Positions 37,363 to 44,554 of a stretch of 64,000 nucleotides of DNA are shown here, in pieces. Each line of letters starts with the position of its first letter. Positions within the stretch are counted from its first letter, which is position 1. Both the position numbers and the translations under genes were made by a program. This stretch comes from a virus. The notes below the pieces were generated by a model. It was not told where the DNA came from and ran no database searches. It worked only from the letters and a program-made list of their open reading frames with translations. The stretch spans positions 89,315 to 153,314 of the IMG/VR virus record IMGVR_UViG_3300042398_001385; one strand, 5' to 3'.

Positions 37363-39024
37363 ATGATAAAGACATTCGACGGGTATTTTGATATCAATGA
37401 AGACGTTGCAACTGCTAAGGTGTGGTTATTAAAGAATGCAGCAAAAAATAGTAAAAGATCCCGATCTGGTGAAAAGGTAACATTTACACCAGAAGAGGAA
37501 AAGAAAATATTAAACGATCCCAGATATACAGAAATTAGAGACTATCTAATAAAAATAAATAAGCCGGGATTGGTATATCCATTTACTTATTTTATTATAG
37601 AAGAGAAACTACCCAGATTCAATCAGAAAGATTCGGAAGGAAATTATGATAAAAGAGCATTTACTGTAGAGAATCTATTGGATCTATATTTACAAGCAGC
37701 ATCAAATTTTTCTATATTTCCTTTACCTCTAGGAAGCATTAGTAATTATATAAAAGAGAAGGAACTAAAAAAATCTAATACCCCTGCTTACGAGGTTCTT
37801 TTTTCTGATCTGGAAAATATTCTTTCAATGAAAGGATTAAAAGGATTTGTAGATAAAATACAATCCAAAGACGTTAGAGATGAATTTAAAAGAGCTGTAC
37901 AATTAGGTGATAAGGATCCGGAGATGAAAGCATTATTAGACACCTTATATGATTCTTACAAAGCTTTTAAAAACTTGGCACCTAAGGTAGATATGCTAGG
38001 GGTTTCTCACACTCCCGAATCTGGAATACTTAAAGGATCTAAAAAATATTTAGATGAATACAATCTTCACAAATTTCAAAACCCACAAGAAAGATTTGCT
38101 ATGTTTGTGGATGATTGTAGAAAAAAAGTCGAGGGATGGGATACAGGTATAGAGGATTTTCTTATAGAGATAGAAAATATATCTCCTTCAATAAAGCTAT
38201 TATACAGTGATCCTTTTTCGAAAGTTGTTGTGACATCCTCAAGATCAGCAAAAGGAATGGAGGAAGTATGTAAGATCTCTAATGCAGATTTATGTATATT
38301 GAGCCCAGCAAACTTCTGGTCGATAACAGGGGGACATTTACAAATATCCATTAACATGATGGATCTTTCAAAAATGGATCTTAAATACCTAACTACATTT
38401 ACAGTTGCTCCTAGTGGAAGGATAAAAGAAGCTAGAACAAGGGTTAATATGTCAGCGCCACAGCCTTGTAAGCCAGGAGAAGACTATAGAGATTTTATAC
38501 CTAGATATTTACCAGAAATAAATTACGAGGAAGTAGTAAAATCAATAGAAAGAAATTTCTCTACTGAGTTAACAATTAAAAAATTAGTACAAATACTAGA
38601 ACAAAAATCTAATAATGAAAGAAGATCTTTTGTTTTATTATTAGGTAGTATGGAAGTACAAAGATCTATAGAAAATGGAGATTACACCAAAAAAGAGATG
38701 CTAGATTACAAGGAACTTATAATAGAAATAATTACAAGAGATAATAAAATAACATATGAAAGTATAGTTGATGATTTTAAATCTGCAGGTGGATTATTTA
38801 TGGCTATGTCCGATATAGATCTTTTTAAGTCTATTACACAAGGAGAATATAAAAAATCTGACGTATTAGATATAATAAATCTTACAAAAGAGGGAATAGA
38901 GCACCTTAAGGATTTTTTAGAACAACTGGAAACATCAGGAGATCCTAATGTTATTAGACTTGCTAAACATTTATTAGATACAAATCCTCAAGTAATTGAA
39001 TACGCAGAAAGAATACTACTATAA
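37363..39024 (+). CDS. Capsid-targeted paralogue 1 of a two-gene family
   Basis: A 553-residue protein. The N-terminus MIKTFDGYFDINED fits the head-targeting pattern (INE before D). The rest is colinear with the next gene: shared AKxWLLK(N/T)AA, FTPEEEKKIL, GLVYPFTYF, FPLPLG, SxRSAxGM.xVCKISNA, F(D/S)TEL.IKK and a near-identical ending (NP/HP-x-V-x-EYAE-x-(I/V)LL). No catalytic motif was recognised. The two genes form a plus-strand pair that was duplicated in tandem. Possible internal head proteins injected with DNA; inferred from the leader only. Confidence 0.65.
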   Translation: MIKTFDGYFDINEDVATAKVWLLKNAAKNSKRSRSGEKVTFTPEEEKKILNDPRYTEIRDYLIKINKPGLVYPFTYFIIEEKLPRFNQKDSEGNYDKRAFTVENLLDLYLQAASNFSIFPLPLGSISNYIKEKELKKSNTPAYEVLFSDLENILSMKGLKGFVDKIQSKDVRDEFKRAVQLGDKDPEMKALLDTLYDSYKAFKNLAPKVDMLGVSHTPESGILKGSKKYLDEYNLHKFQNPQERFAMFVDDCRKKVEGWDTGIEDFLIEIENISPSIKLLYSDPFSKVVVTSSRSAKGMEEVCKISNADLCILSPANFWSITGGHLQISINMMDLSKMDLKYLTTFTVAPSGRIKEARTRVNMSAPQPCKPGEDYRDFIPRYLPEINYEEVVKSIERNFSTELTIKKLVQILEQKSNNERRSFVLLLGSMEVQRSIENGDYTKKEMLDYKELIIEIITRDNKITYESIVDDFKSAGGLFMAMSDIDLFKSITQGEYKKSDVLDIINLTKEGIEHLKDFLEQLETSGDPNVIRLAKHLLDTNPQVIEYAERILL

Positions 39025-39039
39025 AAAAATAAATATCTT

Positions 39040-40683
39040 ATGAATAGAAATTTAAAATCGTTTAACCAATTCTCTCCAGTTAATGAAAGCGTAGCTCCAG
39101 CTAAAGCATGGTTACTAAAAACAGCAGCAGAAGAGAAAAGAAGAAGATTTAAATTAGATCCGATGGAGAAAATTGAGTTTACTCCAGAGGAAGAGAAAAA
39201 AATATTAAATAATCCTAATTATGTAGAGGTTAGGGATTATTTCTTAAATACGGTTAAGAAGCCAGGTTTGGTTTATCCATTTACTTATTTTAGAATAGCA
39301 GAGAGATTACCTATGAGTGATCCTGATCCTAATGCTTTTTCCGTGGAAAATCTTTATAGAAAATATGAAGAAAACTCTCCAATGTTTTCAACCTTTCCAC
39401 TTCCTTTAGGAAATATCGATAGCTACATAAAAAGAACACCCGAGGGAGAAAGATCTTTCGAAAAATTATGGGATGATTTAGAAAATATTACATCACAAAA
39501 ACCTATAAAAGAATTCGTAGATAGATTCGTAGGTCCAATAAGAAGAGAATTTTCAGAATCTCTAAGATTAAAAGAAACAGATCCTGAAAGAGCTAGTCTT
39601 TTAGATAGACTATATCACGCGGTAACTGACCTGAAACAGCTAAAACCTCTAGTTGATGAGGAAACTAATAAAGAGGAAACTGCAGAGGATCAGTTAGTTG
39701 CTAATGGTAGTAAATATAAAGACACAAGAACATATCCAGAATTCTCAGATACTTATGTTGCTTTCAAGGAATTTGTTTTAGATTGTGAAGATAAAGTTTC
39801 GGGATGGGGATCAGGTATAACAGAATTTATAGAACTTTTAAGATCTATAGCGCCATCTATAAAAATACTATATTATAATATTGCTAAAAAAATAGTGGTA
39901 ACTTCAGCTAGATCAGCTGAAGGGATGAGAGCTGTTTGTAAAATATCAAATGCTCCATATTGTATAAGAACGGATTCAACTTTTTGGCAATATACATCAG
40001 GAAGACTACAGTTATCAATAAATCTATTAGGACTTCCTAAAACTGATGATAAATATCTAACTTCTCTTACTGTAGATCCTAACGGAAGAATTACAAGTTC
40101 TGCTAATAGAAGAAACCACTCAGTTACTAATAGAGGCTCTCAGAACTACTTAGAGCTTATGAAAGAATATGGCATCTATTCACCAGAAATAGAGGAAGCT
40201 ATAACTAAAAATTTCGATACAGAGTTAGTAATTAAAAAAATTATACAATCAATATCTCAGAAATCTGGGGGAAGCAACATAGCGTTAATACATGCACTAG
40301 GAAGTTTAGGAGTTCAAAGAGCTATAGAGGAAGGGGAATACTCTAGAGAGGAAATGGATACATTTAAAAATCTTGTAGTAACCATAATCAGAAAAGATAA
40401 CTCTATAAAATATCCAGAGGTTGTTAGCGCTTTTAATTCAGAAAAAAATGGAGGATTCTTTAGTTTAGAAGACATAGATCTATTTAAAGAACTTACTGAA
40501 GGAAAGTATGACAAAAATGATGTTATAAATATATTAAAACTAACAACGGAAGGTGTAGAAATGCTAGGATCTTTTCTAGAACAAACAAAAGATTCAGAGG
40601 ATGTTAACACAATTAAACTTGTTAAACATTTAGTTGATACTCACCCTTCAGTTATGGAATATGCTGAATCAGTTCTTCTTTAA
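39040..40683 (+). CDS. Capsid-targeted paralogue 2 of a two-gene family
   Basis: A 547-residue paralogue of the preceding gene, 15 bases downstream of it. It starts MNRNLKSFNQFSPVNES, a variant of the head-targeting pattern with VNE as the possible cleavage point. The conserved blocks are in the same order along the whole length, so the duplication includes the leader. The first half is more diverged than the central VTSARSAEGMRAVCKISNA block. It converges with the HNH gene with only 3 bases between the stop codons. Confidence 0.65.
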   Translation: MNRNLKSFNQFSPVNESVAPAKAWLLKTAAEEKRRRFKLDPMEKIEFTPEEEKKILNNPNYVEVRDYFLNTVKKPGLVYPFTYFRIAERLPMSDPDPNAFSVENLYRKYEENSPMFSTFPLPLGNIDSYIKRTPEGERSFEKLWDDLENITSQKPIKEFVDRFVGPIRREFSESLRLKETDPERASLLDRLYHAVTDLKQLKPLVDEETNKEETAEDQLVANGSKYKDTRTYPEFSDTYVAFKEFVLDCEDKVSGWGSGITEFIELLRSIAPSIKILYYNIAKKIVVTSARSAEGMRAVCKISNAPYCIRTDSTFWQYTSGRLQLSINLLGLPKTDDKYLTSLTVDPNGRITSSANRRNHSVTNRGSQNYLELMKEYGIYSPEIEEAITKNFDTELVIKKIIQSISQKSGGSNIALIHALGSLGVQRAIEEGEYSREEMDTFKNLVVTIIRKDNSIKYPEVVSAFNSEKNGGFFSLEDIDLFKELTEGKYDKNDVINILKLTTEGVEMLGSFLEQTKDSEDVNTIKLVKHLVDTHPSVMEYAESVLL

Positions 40684-40686
40684 TCT

Positions 40687-41175
40687 CTAATCAGGTAGAT
40701 AAGCAGTCCAGATATCCATTCCTTTAGAGAAATTCCTAATGAAATACCCATAACCAGGTTTAAATGGTTTGTGTCTCATTTTCATACCAGCTTCCTCTGG
40801 TGTTCTGTCGCCTTTTTTACTATTACATTTAGAACAACAGGTAGCTAGATTTTCCCATGTATTAATACCGCCTCTAGATTTAGGTCTAACATGATCTATA
40901 GTAAGTTGCTTCGTAGAATCGCAGTATAAGCACTTTAATTCGTCTCTCTTAAATATGTTCTCCCTAGTGGGTTTTAGCTTTTTAAATGGAAGAACAACGT
41001 ACTTTAAAAGCCTTATAACTGAGGGCCTTTTGTAAATTTTTTGATCTGTTACTATCGGATTTTCTTCATCGTGCTCTAAAACTTCAGCTTTACCTTTGTA
41101 TACAAGCTTAAATCCCCGGGCAAAATCGGTAACGCTTACAGGCGTAAAGTCATTATTTAATACTAGCACTTTCAT
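40687..41175 (-). CDS. HNH endonuclease
   Basis: A 162-residue HNH nuclease starting at MKVLVLNNDFTPVSV (ATG 41175). A longer frame exists but would run into the tRNA-Gln gene. The N-terminal 60 residues are the usual specificity region. The HNH core is complete: CLYCDSTKQLTIDHVRPKSRGG (CxxC zinc ligand and DH) and NLATCCSKCNSKKGDRTPEEAG. Such enzymes nick or cut DNA, act in packaging or home as free-standing elements. Its position right after the distal end of the first tRNA array would fit a mobile gene, but that is inference. Confidence 0.85.
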   Translation of the reverse strand: MKVLVLNNDFTPVSVTDFARGFKLVYKGKAEVLEHDEENPIVTDQKIYKRPSVIRLLKYVVLPFKKLKPTRENIFKRDELKCLYCDSTKQLTIDHVRPKSRGGINTWENLATCCSKCNSKKGDRTPEEAGMKMRHKPFKPGYGYFIRNFSKGMDIWTAYLPD

Positions 41176-41217
41176 AATCTTAAATTTTACATACTGGACA
41201 TTGTATTTATCTTTTTG

Positions 41218-41290
41218 TTTTCCCCCAAGGGTTCGAACCTCGATTCTGTGGACCAAAACCACATGTCCTGCCAATTAGACGAGAGGAAAA
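41218..41290 (-). tRNA. tRNA-Gln (TTG)
   Basis: A cloverleaf with anticodon loop TTTTGGT in a TGTGG/CCACA stem and T-loop TTCGAAC. It is the last gene of array 1. Acceptor TTTTCCT pairs with GGGAAAA. Confidence 0.93.
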
Positions 41291-41295
41291 TATGA

Positions 41296-41367
41296 GCTTT
41301 TGACGGGGATCGAACCTGCGACACCTTCATTACAAGTGAAGTGCTCTACCAACTGAGCTACAAAAGC
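41296..41367 (-). tRNA. tRNA-Thr (TGT)
   Basis: Anticodon loop CTTGTAA in a CTTCA/TGAAG stem, with standard D-arm and T-arm. Acceptor GCTTTTG pairs with CAAAAGC. Confidence 0.95.
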
Positions 41368-41371
41368 ATGG

Positions 41372-41445
41372 GGTGACAGAGGGGAATCGAACCCCCGACC
41401 TTCTGAACCACAATCAGACGCTCTAACCAACTGAGCTACCGTCAC
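41372..41445 (-). tRNA. tRNA-His (GTG)
   Basis: Anticodon loop TTGTGGT in a TCTGA/TCAGA stem. Acceptor GTGACGG pairs with CTGTCAC and position 73 is C, the normal histidine discriminator. Confidence 0.94.
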
Positions 41446-41447
41446 AG

Positions 41448-41520
41448 TAGCGAGTGGCAGGTTCGAACTGCCGACCTTTGGGGTATGATTCCAACGCTCT
41501 ACCAACTGAGCTAACTCGCC
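41448..41520 (-). tRNA. tRNA-Met/Ile2 (CAT)
   Basis: Anticodon loop ATCATAC. Sequence differs from the other CAT tRNAs in this window and looks like an elongator Met tRNA. Whether C34 is modified to lysidine cannot be read from DNA. Confidence 0.85.
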
Positions 41521-41527
41521 ATATAAG

Positions 41528-41600
41528 TGGAGTAGATGGGACTTGAACCCACATCCTCTTCCTTGCAAAGGAAGCGCTCAGCCAATTGAGCTACTACCCC
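41528..41600 (-). tRNA. tRNA-Ala (TGC)
   Basis: Anticodon loop TTTGCAA in a CTTCC/GGAAG stem, with normal D- and T-arms. Confidence 0.95.
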
Positions 41601-41604
41601 GTGG

Positions 41605-41677
41605 AGCGATAGACAGGATTCGAACCTGCGACCCCCGACTTGGAAGGACGGTGCTCTACCAACTGAGCTACTATCGC
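41605..41677 (-). tRNA. tRNA-Gly (TCC)
   Basis: Anticodon loop CTTCCAA. The sequence after discriminator base 73 reads CCA (41602-41604), so this gene may encode its own CCA end, unlike most of the others. Confidence 0.92.
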
Positions 41678-41681
41678 ATTT

Positions 41682-41732
41682 AGAGACGTGTGGAATTACG
41701 CATCCACTTCAACCGTCGGACTGTCCGTCTCT
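41682..41732 (-). ncRNA. Compact three-way-junction RNA between tRNAs
   Basis: A 51-base segment between tRNA-Gly and tRNA-Tyr. Its ends (AGAGACG / CGTCTCT) are complementary and enclose two hairpins, GTGGA...TCCAC and CGGA-CTG-TCCG. It is not a cloverleaf and has no open frame. Possibly a stable small RNA, like the non-tRNA RNAs in the T4 tRNA region, or a processing spacer. Confidence 0.5.
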
Positions 41733-41752
41733 ATATCTTACAGATACACTGT

Positions 41753-41836
41753 GTCGGAGCGGAGGGATTCGAACCCCCAATGCCGTAAGGCGGCTGATTT
41801 ACAGTCAGCTGAGCAGCCAATTGCTCAACACTCCGA
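41753..41836 (-). tRNA. tRNA-Tyr (GTA)
   Basis: A class II tRNA with a long variable arm (GCCTTACGGC). Anticodon loop CTGTAAA in a GCTGA/TCAGC stem. Confidence 0.93.
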
Positions 41837-41840
41837 ATTG

Positions 41841-41912
41841 CGGGGAAGGCTGGATTCGAACCAGCGACCTATCGATTAACAGTCGAGAGCTCTACCGCTG
41901 AGCTACATCCCC
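41841..41912 (-). tRNA. tRNA-Asn (GTT)
   Basis: Anticodon loop CTGTTAA with discriminator G, and a standard T-loop TTCGAAT. Confidence 0.94.
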
Positions 41913-41923
41913 AGTTTAGATTA

Positions 41924-41993
41924 GAGAATATTTGAGCGAGGTGTTTTTTGGTCAAATTTAAAAGTTCTGAGAAGTAACCCCATTCACCGCTTC
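41924..41993 (-). ncRNA. Element A: repeat shared with the Ro-upstream RNA
   Basis: A non-tRNA segment between tRNA-Asn and tRNA-Val. It contains the 23-base hairpin GAAGCGG(T)N6GGTTACTTC (41971-41993) followed by an A-rich stretch, ACACC and TTCTC. Three more copies lie at 54540-54925 upstream of the Ro60-like gene. The 23-base length and the flanking pattern are conserved. Confidence 0.6.
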
Positions 41994-42001
41994 TAATCTT
42001 G

Positions 42002-42074
42002 TAGTCCCTGAGGGATTCGAACCCCCGACATTTTGGATGTAAACCAAACGCTCTACCAACTGAGCTAAGAGACT
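42002..42074 (-). tRNA. tRNA-Val (TAC)
   Basis: Anticodon loop TTTACAT in a TTTGG/CCAAA stem. Acceptor AGTCTCT pairs with AGGGACT. Confidence 0.94.
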
Positions 42075-42082
42075 AAATGTGG

Positions 42083-42156
42083 TTGACATAGAAGGATTCG
42101 AACCTTCGGCCTTTGACGTATCAGATCAACGCTCTAACCAACTGAGCTATATGTCA
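42083..42156 (-). tRNA. tRNA-Ile (GAT)
   Basis: Anticodon loop CTGATAC in a TTGAT/GTCAA stem. It reads ATT and ATC. Acceptor TGACATA pairs with TATGTCA. Confidence 0.95.
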
Positions 42157-42162
42157 ATGTTG

Positions 42163-42248
42163 CGGAAAGAATTGGAATCGAACCAAATACCAATTAAGGT
42201 ACGCTTCGCTTAGCAGGCGAGCCCCGTCACCATCTGAGATTACTTTCC
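42163..42248 (-). tRNA. tRNA-Ser (GCT)
   Basis: A class II tRNA with a long variable arm. Anticodon loop CTGCTAA, reading AGC and AGT. Its first 9 bases overlap the end of a small open frame (42240-42377). Confidence 0.93.
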
Positions 42249-42377
42249 TTTTTTTAATATTCTCTTTATTCTTTTGAGAATTTTTTTACCAGTTGTGAAA
42301 TTAATCACATCAATTCTTAGGTTTTCCCTACTTGAAGCAAAGCTTCCACTAATTACTACTTTTTCTTTTTTATTCAT
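42240..42377 (-). CDS. Small basic protein inside tRNA array 1
   Basis: A 45-residue open frame (MNKKEKVVISGSFASSRENL, then a Lys/Arg-rich C-terminus) between tRNA-Cys and tRNA-Ser. The stop codon and the two codons before it lie inside the 5' end of tRNA-Ser, so translating ribosomes would cover the tRNA 5' end. It is the only coding-like sequence inside the arrays apart from the leaders. Basic composition suggests RNA binding, but no family was recognised and it may be a chance frame. Confidence 0.4.
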   Translation of the reverse strand: MNKKEKVVISGSFASSRENLRIDVINFTTGKKILKRIKRILKKGK

Positions 42378-42393
42378 AGGCACAATTTATTTG

Positions 42394-42464
42394 AGATCGC
42401 GACTGGAATTGAACCAGTATAGCCGGTTTTGCAGACCGTTTCCTAACCACTCGGACACGCGATC
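42394..42464 (-). tRNA. tRNA-Cys (GCA)
   Basis: Anticodon loop CTGCAAA with discriminator T, the normal cysteine identity base. Acceptor GATCGCG pairs with CGCGATC. Confidence 0.94.
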
Positions 42465-42474
42465 TTGTTTTTTA

Positions 42475-42549
42475 GAGGTTCCACCTGGATTCGAACCAGG
42501 ATCAGATCATCCGTAGTGATCCATTCTAATCCGTTGAACTATAGAACCT
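42475..42549 (-). tRNA. tRNA-Arg (ACG)
   Basis: Anticodon loop CTACGGA in a GATCA/TGATC stem. It reads CGN after A34 editing, which needs a host deaminase. Confidence 0.93.
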
Positions 42550-42554
42550 TTTTG

Positions 42555-42627
42555 CACGCCCTGTAGGAATCGAACCTACAACCTTTGGTTTTGGAGACCA
42601 ACGCTCTACCAATTGAGCTAAAGACGC
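42555..42627 (-). tRNA. tRNA-Trp (CCA)
   Basis: Anticodon loop CTCCAAA in a TTGGT/ACCAA stem, with discriminator G. Confidence 0.94.
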
Positions 42628-42768
42628 ATTTAAGGAAAGATGAAGATGGTTGCGTGGACATCATCTTTTACGATTGGCTTTACTTAGGTGTATATCTCCC
42701 AACTCCGATGATCCCAGCCGATATACACTCTCATGCTATTGGAATCATCCTTCCCCAATCAACCTTTG
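42628..42768 (-). ncRNA. Structured spacer RNA (about 140 nt) in array 1
   Basis: A segment between tRNA-Lys and tRNA-Trp with several nested complementarities: GGTTG/CAACC, GATTGG/CCAATC, a hairpin GGATGATTCC and a 9-bp stem GTGTATATC/GATATACAC. No open frame of note. It is probably a structured RNA co-transcribed with the tRNAs. Not assigned to a family. Confidence 0.45.
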
Positions 42769-42842
42769 TGATCCCGCCGGGACTCGAACCCGGGACTCCC
42801 TCATTAAAAGTGAGGTGCTCTAGCCAACTGAGCTACGAGATC
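42769..42842 (-). tRNA. tRNA-Lys (TTT)
   Basis: Anticodon loop CTTTTAA in a CCTCA/TGAGG stem. Acceptor GATCTCG pairs with CGGGATC. Confidence 0.95.
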
Positions 42843-42912
42843 ATTTTACTAAACCTATTTTTGTCTCACTAAACAAATGATGTTTAGTAATACAATTTCT
42901 TGTTTAGTATTG

Positions 42913-42985
42913 TGGTACCGGCCGGAATCGAACCGGCGACACCTAGATTTTCAGTCTAGTGCTCTACCGACTGAGCTACGGTACC
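42913..42985 (-). tRNA. tRNA-Phe (GAA)
   Basis: Anticodon loop CTGAAAA in a CTAGA/TCTAG stem. First gene of array 1, transcribed just after the leader terminator. Confidence 0.95.
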
Positions 42986-43018
42986 TTGGTTTTCCAGTAT
43001 GTCAAAGAACAAATAAAA

Positions 43019-43042
43019 AAGGCTTCGAATAATCGAAGCCTT
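43019..43042 (-). terminator. Attenuator terminator of tRNA array 1
   Basis: A perfect 10-bp stem (AAGGCTTCGA / TCGAAGCCTT) with a 4-base loop, then TTTTTT on the minus strand. It lies between the leader mini-ORF and tRNA-Phe. Its 5' arm can instead pair with GATCGAAGCT at the end of leader 1 (43075-43084 region), which would prevent the terminator from forming. Confidence 0.85.
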
Positions 43043-43072
43043 TTCCAAAATATCTAAATATGATTTTCTGTA

Positions 43073-43180
43073 TTAGCTTCGATCGGGTTCTTTCCCCTTA
43101 GCCCAAAACGCCACCGTTTGATAGCAGCCATTAATCTGACTGTTCATGCGAATGATGTTATGTTTACTACAGTTTTTCAT
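43073..43180 (-). CDS. Leader peptide 1, codon-matched to tRNA array 1
   Basis: A 35-codon mini-ORF (MKNCSKHNIIRMNSQINGCY, then QTVAFWAKGKEPDRS) between the array 1 promoter and its terminator. Its first 30 codons use only amino acids served by array 1: Lys, Asn, Cys, Ser (AGT), His, Ile (ATC/ATT), Arg (CGC), Met, Gln, Gly, Tyr, Thr, Val, Ala, Phe and Trp. All 16 array species are present and Leu is absent. Only Glu, Pro and Asp fall outside the set, in the last five codons, where GAT CGA AGC TAA also forms the antiterminator arm. This fits a ribosome-sensing attenuator leader. Confidence 0.75.
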   Translation of the reverse strand: MKNCSKHNIIRMNSQINGCYQTVAFWAKGKEPDRS

Positions 43181-43189
43181 TGTTTTCTT

Positions 43190-43221
43190 TATTATATATC
43201 TCTATTCCGATATTGTTTCAC
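43190..43221 (-). promoter_or_regulatory. Promoter of tRNA array 1
   Basis: GTGAAAC (43215-43221) and TATATAATA (43190-43198) separated by 16 bases, on the minus strand, about 10 bases upstream of the leader ATG. The same spacing and boxes occur before array 3, and close variants occur before array 2 and the Ro-upstream RNA. Confidence 0.65.
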
Positions 43222-43268
43222 AAAATTAGAATAATTATTCCAGATAAAAAAATGATTTTTGATATTTT

Positions 43269-43646
43269 TTAATATTCCTCTTCGATTATTTCCATTTCTT
43301 GGATTAATCCGACAGCTTCTTCACCTTCTACTTCATCCCATGAATAATCCACATTAGTAGATTCGTAAGCATTAAAGAAAGAATCTGAATTTCTTTCTAA
43401 TTGTTTTTTCATAAACGATACTATTTCATCTTCTGAATATTGACCGTTTACCATTTCTAAAGCTTCATTGTAATCAGAAATTCCTTCCTGACTTACTCCA
43501 TTCATCACATTTAAGAAAGATCCTAAAGCAAAAATAGCTGCTTCTCTTTGATCTTTTCCAATACCAACTGCTTTAAAATTTACCTGTGCATCAGGATTCT
43601 CGTGAGCTACACTCATAGTAACTCTGCTCATTTTGTTTAATTCCAT
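43269..43646 (-). CDS. Hypothetical protein
   Basis: A 125-residue acidic protein (MELNKMSRVTMSVAHENPDA), with an alpha/beta N-terminal half and a Glu-rich C-terminus. A second in-frame ATG lies six codons in. It stands alone between arrays 1 and 2, downstream of the HAD gene. Some similarity of layout to small phage double-strand-RNA-binding-like folds (V-x-F-K-A-V-G-x-G-K-x-x-x-E-A-A) is visible near residues 20-45, suggestive but not firm. Confidence 0.55.
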   Translation of the reverse strand: MELNKMSRVTMSVAHENPDAQVNFKAVGIGKDQREAAIFALGSFLNVMNGVSQEGISDYNEALEMVNGQYSEDEIVSFMKKQLERNSDSFFNAYESTNVDYSWDEVEGEEAVGLIQEMEIIEEEY

Positions 43647-43715
43647 TGTAAAAGTTTTTTTAATTAGAATGTAAATGTAGGAATTAAATTACAGGGGAAA
43701 AAAAGATTTTATTAA

Positions 43716-44234
43716 TTAAATTAAAAATTTAATAATTTTATCCTTAATTCCTGACTGTTTTATCCCCTCATTATAAGGTTTGGTAGTCATTACAAAGTTT
43801 TCTAGTTTAGAAAGATTCATATCATCTACTGCCACCCAATGTGTTACCTCTGGATGGTTTTTAAGCCATTCTTTAATCTCTGTAAAACGAATAGCTTCGT
43901 AAAGATTTTTCCATTTGAAAAGTCCAAAACCATTCTCGTCGAAATCTTTCATATTAGGTGTAAGATCAATTGGGGGTTTAATTCCACGGGTAACATACAT
44001 CTTTTTCATTTGTTCAAGATTACCCCAGTTTTTCCAATCGGAAGAAATAACAATCTCGCATCCTGTTTCTTCGATAATTTGATTTAGAACTTTAACAGCT
44101 TTAGAATCAAAGCTATCCATTCGAATATCCAAAGGGGTTTCTGGGTTACTATCGTATCCCTTCTTTTTGAATCGTCCTCCCCATTGTGAGGAAAGACAGA
44201 TTACTCCATCATGATCTAAAAATAAAACTTTCAT
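43716..44234 (-). CDS. HAD-fold phosphatase, RNA-repair type candidate
   Basis: A 172-residue HAD superfamily protein starting at MKVLFLDHDGV (ATG 44234). A start 12 bases upstream would lie inside the tRNA gene. Motif I is LDHDGV (nucleophile and general acid Asp, residues 6 and 8), motif II is VISSDWK (about 66-72) and motif IV is WVAVDDMN (about 142-149). The short form with FLD-x-DGV and SSDW resembles the HAD domain found in Swiss-army-knife RNA repair proteins, which would remove phosphates at RNA ends. Position directly behind tRNA array 2 supports a tRNA-related role; inferred. Confidence 0.7.
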   Translation of the reverse strand: MKVLFLDHDGVICLSSQWGGRFKKKGYDSNPETPLDIRMDSFDSKAVKVLNQIIEETGCEIVISSDWKNWGNLEQMKKMYVTRGIKPPIDLTPNMKDFDENGFGLFKWKNLYEAIRFTEIKEWLKNHPEVTHWVAVDDMNLSKLENFVMTTKPYNEGIKQSGIKDKIIKFLI

Positions 44235-44235
44235 G

Positions 44236-44309
44236 TGGTCCCTCACGGGCTCGAACCGTGGACCTACTGATTATGAGTCAGTTGCTCTAACCTGCTGAGC
44301 TAAGGGACC
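44236..44309 (-). tRNA. tRNA (CAT), Met or Ile2, copy in array 2
   Basis: Anticodon loop CTCATAA in an ACTGA/TCAGT stem. Differs by a single base from the copy at 49153-49226. The GACTCATAATC context resembles lysidine-type Ile2 tRNAs as well as Met tRNAs, so the amino acid is uncertain. Confidence 0.88.
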
Positions 44310-44315
44310 TTTTTG

Positions 44316-44395
44316 TACCTTCGGAGAGACTCGAACTCTCACGCTTTCGCACTAGATCCTAAGTCTAGCGTGTCTACCAATTCCACCACGAAGGC
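44316..44395 (-). tRNA. tRNA-Leu (TAG)
   Basis: A class II tRNA. Anticodon loop CTTAGGA in a CTAGA/TCTAG stem, reading CTN codons. Confidence 0.94.
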
Positions 44396-44401
44396 ATTTA
44401 G

Positions 44402-44474
<73 letters not shown>

Positions 44475-44480
44475 ATATTG

Positions 44481-44554
44481 CGGTCCTAGCGGGACTCGAA
44501 CCCGCGATCTCCGCCGTGACAGGGCGGCGTCCACTCCAACTGGACTGTAGGACC
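44481..44554 (-). tRNA. tRNA-Asp (GTC)
   Basis: Anticodon loop CTGTCAC in a CCGCC/GGCGG stem, with discriminator G. Confidence 0.95.

Noticed and set aside
41275-41568. Apparent open frames across tRNA genes (also 41688-41879, 42274-42516, 42585-42872, 44352-44758 and 49392-49744)
   Set aside because: They read through cloverleaf tRNA genes on the opposite strand or in other frames and contain typical tRNA-derived peptides such as GGIGRHARL or GFEPGS.
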